In this document: positions 26,013 to 41,000 of the stretch, in pieces
How the letters are laid out: the number at the start of each line of letters is the position of its first letter
Numbering within the stretch: position 1 is the stretch's first letter
Source of the DNA: Elysia crispata
Taxonomy: Eukaryota; Mollusca; Gastropoda; Plakobranchidae
Length of the DNA stretch: 64,000 nucleotides
Assembly: GCA_033675545.1 (NCBI GenBank)
Contig: JAWDGP010006462.1
Location: 901,501-965,500 of the forward strand
Direction: 5' to 3'
Made by a program: the position numbers and the translations under genes
Notes under the pieces: model-generated
The model's input: only the letters and a program-made list of their open reading frames with translations
What the model was told of the DNA's origin: nothing
Database searches by the model: none

Positions 26013-29000
26013 GTAATAATTCATATTTTTCAAAATTTTATCTTTTTTATTTTGTGACAAAAAAATTGTTCTTATCCTGTGTTATTCTGTAAACATTTGC
26101 TACTAGGTCGAGACATGACAGTCATGTCCACAGGACAAAGGTTCATGACAGATTTACTAGTCACCTCCTTGATGGCAGATGGTGGTCTTGAAACAGCCTT
26201 GAACATGGCTATCAAAGCAGAAATCAAAAGCATGGATCAATCAAAGGTTAGACTTTAAACTTATACTATCTAAGCGTGTGTTCCATGTTGCACATGCTTT
26301 TTGATAATGCATGTTCTTGTTTAGTCTCGACAATATTTTCCTTTGAAAGTATAATTGATATTCTTAAACATGAAAAGAAATTGTACAAGATTTTAGAATG
26401 TGAAGTGAATCATCTCTAATGGAAAGGTCAAGAGGTGTTTTTTCTTGATTAAAGAAACTGAGGGAAATAGAAAACCAGAAAAGAATGAAGATGACTGGGC
26501 ATGTTTTACTTAATCACTGTTAATGAAGATTTAAATAGTTTTGCTTTTTAAAGAATCCTACTTTTATAACTTGTAAGGTCTTAACATTTCCTTAAAATTA
26601 TAATAATGACAATGAACCAGTCTGTATTTGACACCCAAAGTATTTCTCTGAGATGCTCAAATTTTTAATAAAACATTGAGGTGTAATTATCTTGCTGTAA
26701 GAAAGAGTATAATTATCTCAAGACTGTTTTTGAGTAGTGCAAATTTAGCATTAGATTGCCAGGAACTTATTTATAATTGTCTCTATTGTCCATTTTTGTT
26801 TGTACATAGCATATAAAATAAAACTGTAATGTAAGGAAAGGAGTCAAGCTTGCTGTAAACAAATTTTGCAGGAGAAAGAAACTGAATTGTGTTTGAAAGA
26901 AGAGGTCAGGAATGAAGAGAAAGATAAGCTTAAACCAGCAACTAGTACTGATGAGAAATGTGAGATGCCTTTGCTGGATATTCACCTGGAGAGAGGGGCA
27001 GATGACAGGGAAGCCTCCATACCTCTACTACAGCTCGTCCATCAGTTATTCAAGTGAGAGTTTGAATTCATTGTTTTCCATGAAACATAACTGGCTCTTG
27101 CCTTCTTTCTATTTTTTTTTTTCTTTTTTTTTTGAGGAAAGCATATATTAAATTCTTTCTTAGTGGCCATAGAAAAGAAGCAAATTTGTTTTTCATACAG
27201 AAAGATCAAAGAATATCTTTTTAAATTTTACTCATCTTACAGTTGTCAAATGTTATGAAGGCACTTTACAAAGGGATGTCATGAACCTACATCACAAAAT
27301 GATATTTTGTGATCCATGGTCGCCTAGTTGGCTATCACAGTGCTATATATTTTGTCTGAAAAGGCCCTGTAATCTCTTTGTTATGGACTGTATTCATATA
27401 AGAAAAAGGTCATCAACAAGCTACTTTTATGTTTATCGTTTGAACAACATAGTCATCATTATTGATGTTTCATGGAAGCTTTTAGCAAACCTTGAGCACA
27501 ATTGCTTTTAACAAGCCTCAAGACAACAGCTAACACTACTGTCTGCGAGATATCTAATTTTTACTATTTTTTTTAATCTCATCCTCATAACGGTGCATGG
27601 AATCTATATGTGAATCTATATCGTTTGCATTTTGATATAAACTACATGCTACTTCCCCTAGCATTATTTCACTATTCCTCTGAAGCTCTAAAAAAAGGCA
27701 TGGCACCCTAGACATTCTTTTTATAGAGGTATTTTTTTCTATTTATGCTATGTAGTTTTCAAATGAGATTATATCAATATATCTTGTAGTTTCTTTTCTT
27801 CTTTTTCATTTTTTCCCATGATCACAAGACACAAAGATGTGGCTTAATCTTTCTTTCTTTCAAACTTGCTCCTCAACCACCAGAAATTCATCAACCCACA
27901 CATTGTCCAGGCTGCAAGAGGAAGCTCGCAATTTCAGCACAACAGGAGGTGGTGCGGGTGGAATCCTTAAATCTCCGGAATCAGAGCATCCACCGTCAGA
28001 AGGTTCCCCTTCCCTGGACCTGCTTCTACAATTCCAGCGGCTACTCATCTCTAGAATCTTCAGCAGCAAAAGTGCAGCAGAGGGCAAACTAGTTGGCAGT
28101 GGATGTGAGGAGGTTAAGGGACAAGTGAAGTGCAAAGACAGAGATGCTTTCAAGGTCTGCGGGGAAACCAGTAAGTTGATCTTTCAAATAATCTATATCA
28201 CTTTCATATATGTCATGCCATGTTTTTTTTTAAAGTATCAAGAAACAAGATTCAATTAATAACCTCTCATTTTTTTTTCAGGGCTTTGTAGGAAATTGCA
28301 TCAAAATTTAGCGAGGAGTTTTAATGTGACCTCATATTTGTAATGTTTGAAAAAAAAAAATAAAGCATTTTAAAAAATGGGTCTTCTTGTGCTATGACAG
28401 TCCTGGTAATGGTTCCACCTGCAATATGTTTATCACACTGGACAGACATAAGTGCAGCCAGGAAATGTCTGTCCTGCAGCAGTCTCTGGGGAAAAAGAAA
28501 AAAAAACAAAGAAAAAGGGTGCCAGATTTCCTCCGCATCTGCCAAAACTGAAGCATTCTGAAGTGGTCTGTACCAGTTATAGGAAGTCATTTTTTAACCC
28601 AGATGAAAATTTGTTCTCTCACTTGCGGTGTTTCCCTTTACAGTGACAAGATAGGCCTCTTGTTATTCGGGGCATTTACTGTGGCCTATACAGGATAGAC
28701 TTTGACCTCTGATAACTCCTAAACTAATCCTGCTAAAGCCGTGGGAACCTTCCAAAAGTGTAGTATAAGCATCTGTGCAAAGTTTCGTATCGATACTTTT
28801 GCATTTTTTGTTTATGACAGAAAGGGATGCCACTCCTCCAGAGTTTGGAAAGAGAAATTATAGATCTAAAACTGATTTCTAAACGGAGTATTAACTCAGA
28901 AAGAACTAACGTTTTTGAAGCATTTGAGCAATCAGACGAAACTTATAGTGATCTAGAAGTGAGTAAATGATTGCAATACAGAAATTCATGAAAATAGTGA

Positions 29001-32000
29001 TTCAGAGGAAGATAGTTCTGAATCTTGATCTAGATCTAAGCATGAACAAAACGAAAATTTGTGGTGTTTTAGAAAAAATACATAAAAATCATCTTTAAAA
29101 AAATATACCTTTTTTTTATTCAAACCAGCATGTGTTGTTATCATTTGTCTCAAAATATGATTAACATTCATGAGTTGTTTTTTTCTTATACAAATCTTTA
29201 AAAATGCCCCAAAAGCCCAGCTATGGGCACTCAAATTATCTCCAGACCCTGAGCAGCGAGTTAAAATATGATGACTTTTAATGGCTTTTTGTTTATTCAA
29301 AGCTGCTTTAAATGTTATTACATGCAAATGATTTTTTTTCGGTAATTTTATTTCTGTTAACTAGGTTGCCAAATTCTTGGGGTGGCTTCTTTGTTGAAGA
29401 AATATTGCAGTCTTCTTGTGAGCCATGTGTCCAGTGTGATGCCCACAGCAACCAGTGTGGGAGACATGAGTGATCGAAGCTTTGCTGCTGCTTGTTCTGT
29501 TTTGAACAGAGATGTCACAGGTAAGATTACGAAAATTTCTTAGTGATCTTTAGCAATTATCACCATCTGTTTTTGTGCTGTCTTTCTATTTATTTTAAGT
29601 TCACGCCTTTTTTTTTTCCACCAGTTCATATTGGAAATATTATTTTTTTTTTGACAACTACAAATGGTAGCCCTCTTTGTTTTTGTTTTTTTCATAAATG
29701 TTTTGTTTTTTTCATAAAGTTTGCATTGAAATTTTTTTAACTTGTACACTCTGACTTAGGTAAACCAGAGGCATTGTATTTGAGCACCATGCATTCATCC
29801 AATTTGCTAATGTAAATTAATACATATTTTAATGAAAAGCCAAATCTTCTTTTTACCATATATGCCAAAGCAGGATAATTTTTTTTTTAGAGTGAATCAA
29901 CAAATTATTGCTTTTGTGTACACAAAAAATTGTATCTTCCTCTTTATCTCTTTTTAAATCCATCACATACCTTCACATTTCATTTCTCTTTCCACATCGA
30001 TTGCACAAAAATAAATTCATATTGATTGATTCTATCCAATAAGGTGTATTGCTACCTGAAATGGTGACATGCTTGGTGTTGCTTCAGTTGCGCTGCCCCC
30101 AGGTTCTTCATGCTTCTCAGGCCCATCAGACTATGGCTCGTCTGCTTGATGATTTAGACTGCTTCAACCACTTGGCACCTGGCACTGAAAAAGAGGACAC
30201 AGAGGACCTTGCTTGGCCAGGAGTCTGGAGTAATTGATCCAAAATTGATATCTTTTGCCATTTTGCATTTTCAAATAAGAATCCTAAACTATTTTAATCA
30301 AATAATTATTCTATAACACACTTTAAATTTAGATTTGTCATTTTATAGTTTTGAAATACTCAATCACTCAATGAGAAAGTCCATTTGTTAATTTTTTTAT
30401 TTAAATCATCTAAGCGTGTAACAGTTTTGAGGCTGTCTTCTCTTTACAAGGCATATTTTTACTTTTTATATTTTTAGCAGCTTTCTGGTTTTATTACATT
30501 AGTTATTATTTCTTGATTTACAGGCTACAGTCTTGAACGCTATAGCCAACAGTCAGGAGAAGATGTCCAAATGATCCGCAAGGCTGACCTGGAGAATCAT
30601 AACAAAGATGGAGGGCTGTGGGTGATCATCCATGGCAAAGTGTACGATGTGCACAAGTTCAGCAGTTCTGCACCTTGTGGTGCAGACACTTTTTATGAGT
30701 GGGCAGGTAAAATGTTTTGATCCATGTTTATTATGCAAACCTTTGTGAAGAATGTGTTCAATTAAGTCTCATCTATGTGCATATTTATATCCTTGCCAAA
30801 GGCAACATTCAAGATTATATATCATTGCCCTTTTTATCTGTTGAACAGCACCTTTTATGTGCTAAATTATTTTATGTTTTGGTACTTCAAAGATTAATTT
30901 TGCTTTTGAAACAAATGTCAACTATAGGAAAGATAAACCTCATTTTATTCTTTCTGCTAATTTAAAACCTTTTGTCTTTTTCACAGCCCAACTATTTCTT
31001 TATTAAACTTTTATTTAGACTAAAAACAAGTAGGATATTATGGTTCATATAAGCTTTTCAAATAATGATTTATTGGCAGGACGAGATGCTTCATTTGCCT
31101 TTGAGGCCTCCCATCATTCAGTGGAAGCTAGAGAAATGCTCAATCAGTATTATGTCGGACAATATATTGATGTAAGTATTTTATTTGTTTAATGTGACAC
31201 ATAATCTTTTACAAATTAAGGATTCAAAGGCTTTCACATTGTTTGCTATATATTAACAAATCATTTTTTAAATGAAATATGCAGCATAAAGTAGTTTCTT
31301 GTCTTAAACTTTTTTTTGTCATTTATTTATTGCATGCATATGAAATTTTTTGTTAGTATTTTTGCAAAAACTCTACAGCTCTCAGAATCTTTCTTTTTTT
31401 AGCCTGAAAAAGATGTTGTCCAAACACCCGGGAGTGGCTCCATGTCTTCTCCTCTCATCGACACTGAGAGAACTTTAGCAGTTCTTTTAGGACTAAGTGC
31501 TGCTCAGCAGGTACTAATGATCATAAAATTAAATAAGTATTATCTTGCTTTTAAATATTTCAGTCTGCTCTACCAGTTTGAATCCAAGTCTTAGGCTGGT
31601 CCCAGTGTAGCTCTGCAGCATCTGGCCTAGCTCGCTTGGTGCAAAACAAACACACTAAGTTCTGTATACCTGTATACCTGCACACCATTGCTCTGTTGCT
31701 GATTTAGGCCCAGCCTGCTCACAAACTTATTTGACGGCCTATTCAACAGTATCGAAAAACATGCCAAGCATGTCCAGTGCGAGCTGGGCCAGATGCTACA
31801 GAGCTATGCTGGAACCGGCCTTAAGGGTCAAAATTTGAAAGTTTGTAATTTTACTGATTTTCTGTTAAAGCTAAAGATTTTTTGAACATGTGAAAAATGT
31901 ATGTTCTGTAATAATTTGTATCACAGCTTATGATGATTGGAATATTTTCTTTTAGTATACTTTTAACATTTGCTTCCTTTAAATTAATTTAAACAGGTAG

Positions 32001-35000
32001 AATGAAAAGCCTCAAAGGTATATGTCTATGTAAGTTTGTTATGATGTGTAATAAAACTTAACCATGGCCTGACACTTATTTCTTAGGTAAGGAGCACAGC
32101 CCTGTCTGTCGATGAAGTAGAGAGTGAGGACTGGCTAAATGCTCCATTCTTCAGTGGTGGACTGCAGCTTTTAACACAGGCAGGTTTTGACGAGGAGAAG
32201 GGAGAAAGCCGTAGCCCTTCAAATGCTTGCACTCCAGGTAAAGGTTTTCCCTCATTGTCAAAATTTTTTGATGAGGAAAAAATCATTTATATATTTTTTG
32301 GTTGTTTTTTTTCCAAATGCCAATGTCACAAGAGGTATTAAGGGAAGACTTTATTTAATCTTCTTTGATCTGCTTAACTCTAACATGTCTCAGTTTTGAT
32401 GTTATATCCAAAGAAACGGCTCAGTTGAATAGTGTCCCAAGTTCTAGCTCTTAGGGGTCTTGGAAATGTCCAGCTGATGTATAATAATCTTTATGTGTGT
32501 TTTTGCAGGCGTGACTCCCACCTCTGAGCAATGCAACATTCCCCAGAGTGCTGTAGACAAAGAGAGGCAGCACCAAGCTGAGCAAGCCAGCACTGATGTG
32601 GCCAGGCCTTTCCTTCATGCCTTGGCTGAATCTAGGATACAAGACCCTGCCGTTAAGGTCAGAAATTGAATCCCCTGTGAAGTCTCTTCAGTCTTTTACT
32701 ACTGGTTTTCCACTTAAACCTTTTTTTTTTTTTGCAGACGAAAGGATGCTTCTCTTTTATGTAAATATGCAGAGTCCGTACAAAAACTTAAAATTGATTT
32801 TATTATGTTCTTTATTATTGCCATTTAAAAAAAAATCTATATCCTTGATGTGAAATTGTATGTGTTATTGTGTTAATATTTGATATGATAAGAAAAAAAA
32901 ACAAGTGGAATATTTTCTGGAAAAAAAAGTGTCAATTAAAAGACATGGATGTTTAAGCATTTACCATCTTCCATAGGTGTTCTTTTCACCTATGCTTTTT
33001 ATGAATTTAATGTAGTTAGAGAACTATTTGAGGATTTTTATGCTGTACATTATAAGAGATAAGCATAATGTTGTGTATCTAAAGAATCTAACTTCTGTCA
33101 AACTCTTTTTTCATTTGATCAGGCCTTTTTGACAATGGTGGACAAGTTTTGCAGGTGCCATCATCTTTTGTTTCCATTCAATTTCCCTTCAGATCATCCA
33201 GTGGAAGAAGTGGGCAGGTATAAATGTTTTTAAATATTTTCTTATGTTTAAACATTGAAACATAGAATTGTCTATGAGATTGAAATTCAAATTTCTGTAG
33301 TTAGAAAATTGATCATGATAACATGTCTTACATGTTTTGAATGATTTGAAAATTTTGGTTAAGGGATCACTCCTTATATTTAGGCTAGGTCATATTTAAG
33401 TTTACAAGCTGCCTACTTTTGTGCTCTGTATTTTGTTCTTGTTTTTTCAGTGCTTGCAATGATTTGTATAAATATATATGTATATTGTATCTCTTACCCG
33501 ATATGTCTTTTTTTTCTTTGTAAGGTAATAATTATTTTATTTTCTCAGGTATTTGTATTTGAGTTTATCAATGTAGTGTAAGCATTTGTACCCTGATGAT
33601 CCTCAGGTTATTAATGGCAGTGTTGTTAAAGCACTGTGACCTTGGTTATGTTGTGTTGAGCATGGTAGAGCATTCTCAAGTGGAGAGTGCAGGAAAACAG
33701 CCCATGCCCAAGTCTATATCTGAGCTTTGCCGAGTTGTGTGTCAGACAAAAAGATCTCTCATTAAGGTAATTGATATAGAGGAAATTGAAAGTTAAGACA
33801 GAAATAGTTTAATGATTGTTGTTATTATCAATTTCCGATTATCATTAAAAGAGGAAAAAAGTTTCGCAAGGCAGTTTTGTTCCTATGTACTAAATGAGAT
33901 ATCTTGAACAAAAAAATATAATTATTAAAAATTTGTAACATAAGTTTTGAGTGAAATAAAATGTTGTTATAATGTAGCCCAGTTTGAATAAAATTTCGTT
34001 TAATTTCGTTTTAATTTGTTCTCTTCAAAATTCCCAGGATATCTATCAGATTTTTTTTCCTTATTATATTTTATTGTTTTTGATTTCTTAATCTAAAGAA
34101 GGAGAAATGCATTTTTCCCTAACAAGCATTTTCATATTTCCATTGTCACAAGTCCCATCAAGACCAAGGGCGGTCTTACAAAGAAGTGTGTGCCCCTGTG
34201 ATTGAGCGGTGCTTATTCCTATTCAATGAGCTGCGACCAGCAACAGGAGATGAGATTAATACATTTACACGCTCTAAACTTCTCAAATCTATGCCTCGTT
34301 GGAGGGAAGTCATTTCCAGGATTGTTCAAGACAAAAAACAGGCCAGAGGTAAATAACAGGTTCTTTTTTATTGATGCACAAGAAAATTGGTTTTTAAATT
34401 ATAATTATTTAAATATTTTTATATGATAGTGAATTGATGAGGGAAAAACAAAAAGGCAAGTAGAATTAACAAGTATTCTTTCTCCAAATGTCTTAAGACA
34501 TCCATTATTTCTTCTTATTCTCAACATCTGCTCAGATAAGTTAATTGGTTATTCAATGTTTTATGACAAATATAAAACGTTTGAAAAATAATCATCACTG
34601 TAAATGTTTCAAATATAATTATCACAGTAATTAGCAGAATTACAAGATAGTTTTAGAATCTTGAATATATGGAAATATTTATCTTTTTTGTGTGGTTATT
34701 GCTTATATTGTAGGAGAAGATGACAATGATAATTTGGAGAGTGACCATAATGGTGAGAGCAATGAGCATGACAGTGACAAAGATTCTGACACTGATTCCT
34801 TGCTTGCGGAGGCTGCGGGAGGAGCAGATGATGCTAAAGATGAAGAGGGAAAAAAGGAGGAGCCTCAGGCTGAAGATTGCAGAGATGATGATGATGAAGA
34901 GGAGAATAGTGATACTTTGGGAGGACAAGATGAAATTTCTATGGAAGACATCAAGATTGAAGAAAAGATGGAGGGAAAGATGTGTATGCAAGATGCTGAA

Positions 35001-38000
35001 GAGATTAAAAGAGATGAAGAAGGCTCACAGAATGGTCGATTGACTGTTGGGAGAGAGCTATCAGTAAGTGGGAAAACAAAGTCTATTGAAAAAGATATTT
35101 TATAATCTTGTTTCTATTTTTTTATACAAAAAAAAAAAAAAACTTTTACACTCAGACATGTGAAAAGAGATTTTGCTTTTATTGGTCTGATTTTTTGGAT
35201 ATTTCAAATGGCATCAAAATTGTAGGTCTCAGGCTGAATCTGTTCTCACCAAAAGACATATCATTTCTACACAAATATATACTTTGTGGATTTAATTTAT
35301 GCTACAAAAGAGTAATTATGACAGTTTCTTTTGACTCTTCAAGTTTGTGATTAAATTCTTAAATAAATAGGTACTAAATGTTTGCTCTCTGCTCTCTATC
35401 AGCCACTTTATTTCTGTAAATATATATGTGTTTAAATATTACTAGATTTTATTGCAAAATTTGAAATGAGTCAGTTACTTCAACATGGTGACAGTAAGTT
35501 CATAATTTCTTGATTTCTGGACTGGCCTTTTGTCTATATCCTATGTTTGTTTTCATTGACTTGAAATTTTAAAGCTTTTAGCTTTGGTAAACAATTTGAT
35601 AACTTCATTTAAAATGGAAAAAAAAGCTTTCTATAGATAATAACTTTGAGAAATGATTCTTGTAGCTTTTCTAAATCAAAACAAATCTTTCTCTATTATA
35701 ATATCTGCCAGAGCAACTACAACTGTGACTTTTCTCCATTCAGAAATGGTTAAAGATCAAAACAATTACACCTTTATAGATGTGGATACCTAAAAAATGC
35801 ATGTCTTAACATTAATGCAAAGAAAATTTCAGATACTCCAATTCTCTCTAGAAATCTACTTTTCAATCAATTTAAAAAATATCCTCAACCGAGCTCATAC
35901 TTCAGTAGTGCCAACTCCGCTCAGACTGATAAAATAGCCTGAATAAAAAAGAAACTAGGAAAAAAATAAAGCTCCTTGCCAACCAGCATGTCCAACTTCA
36001 CTTGATTTGTAAAGAGGTCCATATAGTAAGCAATGAAGGGAAAAAAAATTTAAAAAGTGTATATCCTTCGTTTTTTTGTATTTGAATTAATGTTAACTAT
36101 TTTTTTTTAGCAAATTTCTGATATTTCTTTTAGCTGCAATTGAAACTGTTTGATTCTGTGATGCTTACTATACTTTTATCTTCTCTCTAACTTTATTTTT
36201 AATTACCTTTAGAGGGATCGCTGGGATCAGGTGGTGAAGATCGTGACAAATGCACAAAAAATGCGCTGGCTAAAACAGAGGCTGACAGGCTCTCGTGCTG
36301 AGACAGCTCTCATCAACAAAATTGTGGAGTTCATTACATATCCTCATCCTGTAGATATTGAAAAACTCAGGAGATCCCTGCATCATCAGGTAAATGGTCA
36401 CCAACATGTCTAGGCAGAATTTGAAAAATACAAGGAAGTATAAATTTTATTCATTGAGTAATTTTTTTTTCTCAGTCCCGTAAGCTTTTAAAATATTTAA
36501 CAGAAAATGCTCTAATTTTTTTTTTAAATTGATATTATTTCCATTTGTGGGAATAATTTTTTTATAATAATGCCTCTTATATTGTACTCTACATTTTTCA
36601 GGGCTAGACTTTTATGCTTATAAAGGAAATGATTGAAAGTTTTAGAAATAACATGTGAGCTGATTTAAGATACATTTAATGTCTGCCTTACTCGTGGAAG
36701 TTGTTAGTTTGATTGCACAACTGTTTCTTTTTTCAAGAGAGCTCTTGCACTACGAATAAAAACTTTCTTTTAATAAAAAATCTTTGCTAACAATTTCCAG
36801 GTTTTGAGAGCAGAATTGCGACTGCAAGGAATTCAAAACATGCTGTCCTTAGTGCACAAAGACTACTTAATTCTTTCAGTCAAGTACAGTATTCTATGTG
36901 GTTGGCAAGGCTTGCTAACAGTTACTTCCAAAAATCAGTAAGCTGTCACAACTTTTTTATTCTTTTATTTTGTTTTTTGTTTTTTTTGCACTTTTATGTG
37001 GTTAAAATAAAAGGAGAAGTGAATATTATAGGGGTGGAATTCTTTTAAACTAATCATTGGTTTAAAAAAATTGTTTGCATTAAAGATTTTGCAATACAGA
37101 AAAATTATGAAATATAGATGTATGCCATATGTTTTTTTTCCTCTTTTTTTCTATTGAATTTTCAAAAGTTTCTTTATAATATTTTTAAAGTTTGATGTAA
37201 CAGATGTTTACTATGCTATTGATTCTTTAAAAATTTTGTGTTAAAATTCAGCAAATTGATACTGGTGATTTCATTATAAAGTATTTTTAATTTTCTTTAA
37301 AATTTTGATTTTGTCGATTCTTATTTAGGTTAAACTCAATCAAAATGTTTTTCAGCCTTTTCGTTGAAACAAAACATTTAAAAAAAAACCATGTGTGTCT
37401 GTAGTTAAAAAATATTAAATGCCACCTTGGCATTTGACTTCTCAGTTGTCCTTTGCCTCACTGCCTATCCGATGTGAAGCTCATCCCACCCTGTGATCGT
37501 ATCTTATTGGAAATGACATTTGCTGAGCTTTACCGCTGGGCTATACAGGAGCTGAGACAGGCAGTCATCACTGCAGACATGATGTTTAAGTTGAGAGGCA
37601 TCAATCCTGCCACACCCAAAGTTCGTGGGGCAAAGGTGAGAAGTGTTTAGTTTGTATTTTGCCTATTTTTGATCTGTTTTAAGTATTCAAAGCTATTATT
37701 GTCTAGTCACATCAATGTAAAAGTTTTGAAAGTGATTTTTTTTTATCTCTATCAAGCTTTCATGACATTTTAGATTGAAAATACAAAGCTAAAATACAAA
37801 AAAAAATCTTTGCACCAAAAGAGGGTACCAAGAGCTGAATGCAGAGAGACATGTCTGAATCTTTGTAATGTTTCAACAAGAATCTTTTATATCTCAGGAT
37901 AAACTCGCTGATGATCACATGATTCAATTGGGCTTTCTATATTCTTTGTGGCTCAATTTAAACTATTAAAACCAGAATCTTCGAGGGAAAACTTGTGATA

Positions 38001-41000
38001 TAAAAATACGTTATAATTATATTGATCAGAGCAGAAAGCATAGTGAATTACCCTGATGAGGAGCAGCAAAAGTTCTTCAGAGCCCTAATCAATGTCTGTT
38101 TCCACTGAGGAAACTTTGGAAAAAATGATGTCACATGCCTTTTTTAAAGGTTTTTATATTCAACTTCATTTCTATTTTTTTTTTAAAACAGGAAACATTG
38201 AGTATAGGAGCCCTGCCCAGCTCTAGGTTTCTTCTTGCTACTTTGGGCCTCCTTGTAGCTGAGCACTATTCCAACAGTCTGAGTCTTCTCCTCAATTCTG
38301 GTGTGCTGGCTCTCACTCAAAGTATTCTAAGACTCACAGGTAGTGTTAGGAAGGATTTTTATATAATATGGTTTCTGCCAAAATAATATTCATTACTCTG
38401 TACATATGTAATGAAAATTGTATTTATTACAAGTAACACTTTATTGATCCTTTGAATATTTTGACCATGGTCAATGAAATTTCTTGCTTTTTATCATGAT
38501 GCTATCTGAAAGAATCTGTGATTCATATCATGACACTTTGAGATTGAAAGCTTTGCTTTTTAGTTTCATTTTATCCAGTTTAGTGACATCTACAGAATAA
38601 GTATCACTAGTATTCCAAATTTTTCATATTGTATGGAATGGAAAGTCGAGTATGGTATTGTATGTCGGAATGATGCATCTAATTTGTTATTCACTTGTGT
38701 TATACTTACCTATGCCTCCTAGGACCAGATCCTGATATTCCAGTGGTAGACAACTGTAGCGCTATCTTCACCATTCCCGAGGAGAACTTCAACAAGAAAA
38801 CCACCCAATCTATGCCAATGGCAGGACCTGAATTGGCTGCTCTTATGAAAGTTGGCACTCGTGTCATGAGAGGAGTTGACTGGAAATGGGGAGATCAGGT
38901 AGATTTTTTGTGATTAGTTGTGACAATAAACAGTGAAAGAAATAGTTTTTTGTGTATGTTATAACTCCAGACCTTTAACTTTCATGCTTTGTATTTAGGT
39001 TTTGAAATATATCATTTGAGTCATGCTTTCAGTGGAATATTTTATGTATTTTTGAATTATCTGATACATTTGAAGTATTAAAAAACTATAACTACCTATT
39101 TAAAAAGGACCTCCTCTTGTGAAAATATAAAAAAAGTTTGATTAAAACCAATTTTTAAAGCATTTATTTAATTTGGTATACAATAAAGCTGTATAATTTA
39201 GTGCTACAGCTTGTGGAGTCTGAGGTAGAAAAGACCAATGTAAGAATTGCTATAAATAGACCCAAAGCCATACCTTGCATTATGAGGCTTTTTAGTAGGC
39301 AGTGCAATAAATTCTAAATAAGTTTTTAAGTTTTTCAATGTGCCTCTGCCTTTAATATGGCTATTACAAATAGCTGACCTGTTTCACATACTTCCTATTA
39401 TCATATATGAGAGATGAATTTGAATCTGGAGAATGCATCAATTATTTCTTCATAAATTACTTATTACTTCATCAACAGGATGGCCCTCCTCCAAGCCTAG
39501 GCCATGTGATTGGTGAGCTAGGAGAGGATGGCTGGATCAGAGTACAGTGGGACACAGGAAGCACTAACAGCTACAGGATGGGCAAGGAGGGAAAGTATGA
39601 CCTCAAGCTTGCCCAAATGCCGGAACTTACAGACCAAGAAGAAGAGGAGGAAGAAGAAGAATCCAGTAGTGGTGAGTTGTGATTTAACAGGGGAACATTT
39701 TTATAAGTATAGGGGTACAACATGTAACAAAACTTTCTTTTTATTTTGTCTTAGTCCTTGAAAACGTGGCTTAATGTTAAAGAAAACCAATGAATCTTTG
39801 AAAACTATAGTTTTATGAGTTATTGAATTACCCTAATCTTTTTTCATGATATCCTGATGGATCATTAGAATCTAGCATTTATTGAATTTCAATTTAAAGT
39901 CATGTCTACAAAAAAGATTCAAATGCCAAAATGGGTCAGTAAGATCTGCTTGCAGAGGTACAAAAATGTTGTGGCATGATCAAAATATATTTGCTGGTTA
40001 TAATATTCCCCTCAGAGAAAATCTGTTCAGAGAGTAAACATCCTACCAACTTGATCCGCAACTCCACACTTGGCTTCTTGAAAACCCTCTCCATTTGTGC
40101 TGGAATTCATGCAGAGCATGCCCAACCAGAGGCTGTTGCCTCTCTATGTGGACTTATGCTTAGCATTGTGGATGCAGGTTGCAATTATGGACCTAGTAAG
40201 TATAATAGGCCTAGTAAAAAAAAAACCCAGTGGAAACAATAAAATTATGTTGTTTCCATGATCCTACAATTGGAAGTTCTGTACAAAAATATGGGCTACT
40301 TCATTTATGAAGGAGTTTGAATCAATGTCATAATTAAACTGTTCATTTTTGTTATTTCTGAATCACAATTTTTTCTTTGCCTTCTTTTATCTTCTTTTTT
40401 CCCAGACACTAACAGTTCTTCAGCCCATATAGCTAGCCAACAACATGTGCGCTGGTGCACCCTGGGCTTTGTGCGTAGCATGGCCACATCTCCTATCATG
40501 TGCCAGGCACTTAGTTCCCCACGATGGATTTCCTTGCTGTTGCGCATTTTGGAAGAGGATCATGCATCCAAGTACAGCAAGAACATCTTCAGACAGGTAA
40601 TTTTTCTTTTTTTTTTTGAAAAGTAAATCATGAAGTGGCAGAGTTCAGTTAATTACTATCAGCATGTGGTGCTTTTTTTTCTTCAATGGTCTCAATATCC
40701 AGACTTATATAAAGAATTCTGATAACTTGACCAGTAGATTTGTGATAAGTAATAATTTTTAGGATCAGGTGATGAAAATAGGATCTAAGAAAAAGATCTT
40801 AAAAAAGATAAGAAAATAAAACGGATTTTGGAATGCATGCCTGCTTATCACAATAAAGTGGATTATTTTCTAAAATTTTTACTTTATTGCAACTGTTAAT
40901 CTTATATTATACACATAATGAAATCCAGTTGTACACATTTGAGCTTTGAAAATCTTGATTAAGGCTTTTAGAAGGTTAGAAAAATTACAGCTCTTTGCTT

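Noticed and set aside
28986-29327. Minus-strand 113-codon frame in intron 17
   Set aside because: No recognisable domain, and its Ser/Glu end is antisense to the acidic remnant on the plus strand. Likely chance.
34653-34991. Minus-strand 112-codon frame rich in Ile, Leu and Ser, resembling a membrane protein
   Set aside because: It is the antisense of the acidic exon 28; GAT/GAA codons read backwards give Ile, Phe and Ser.
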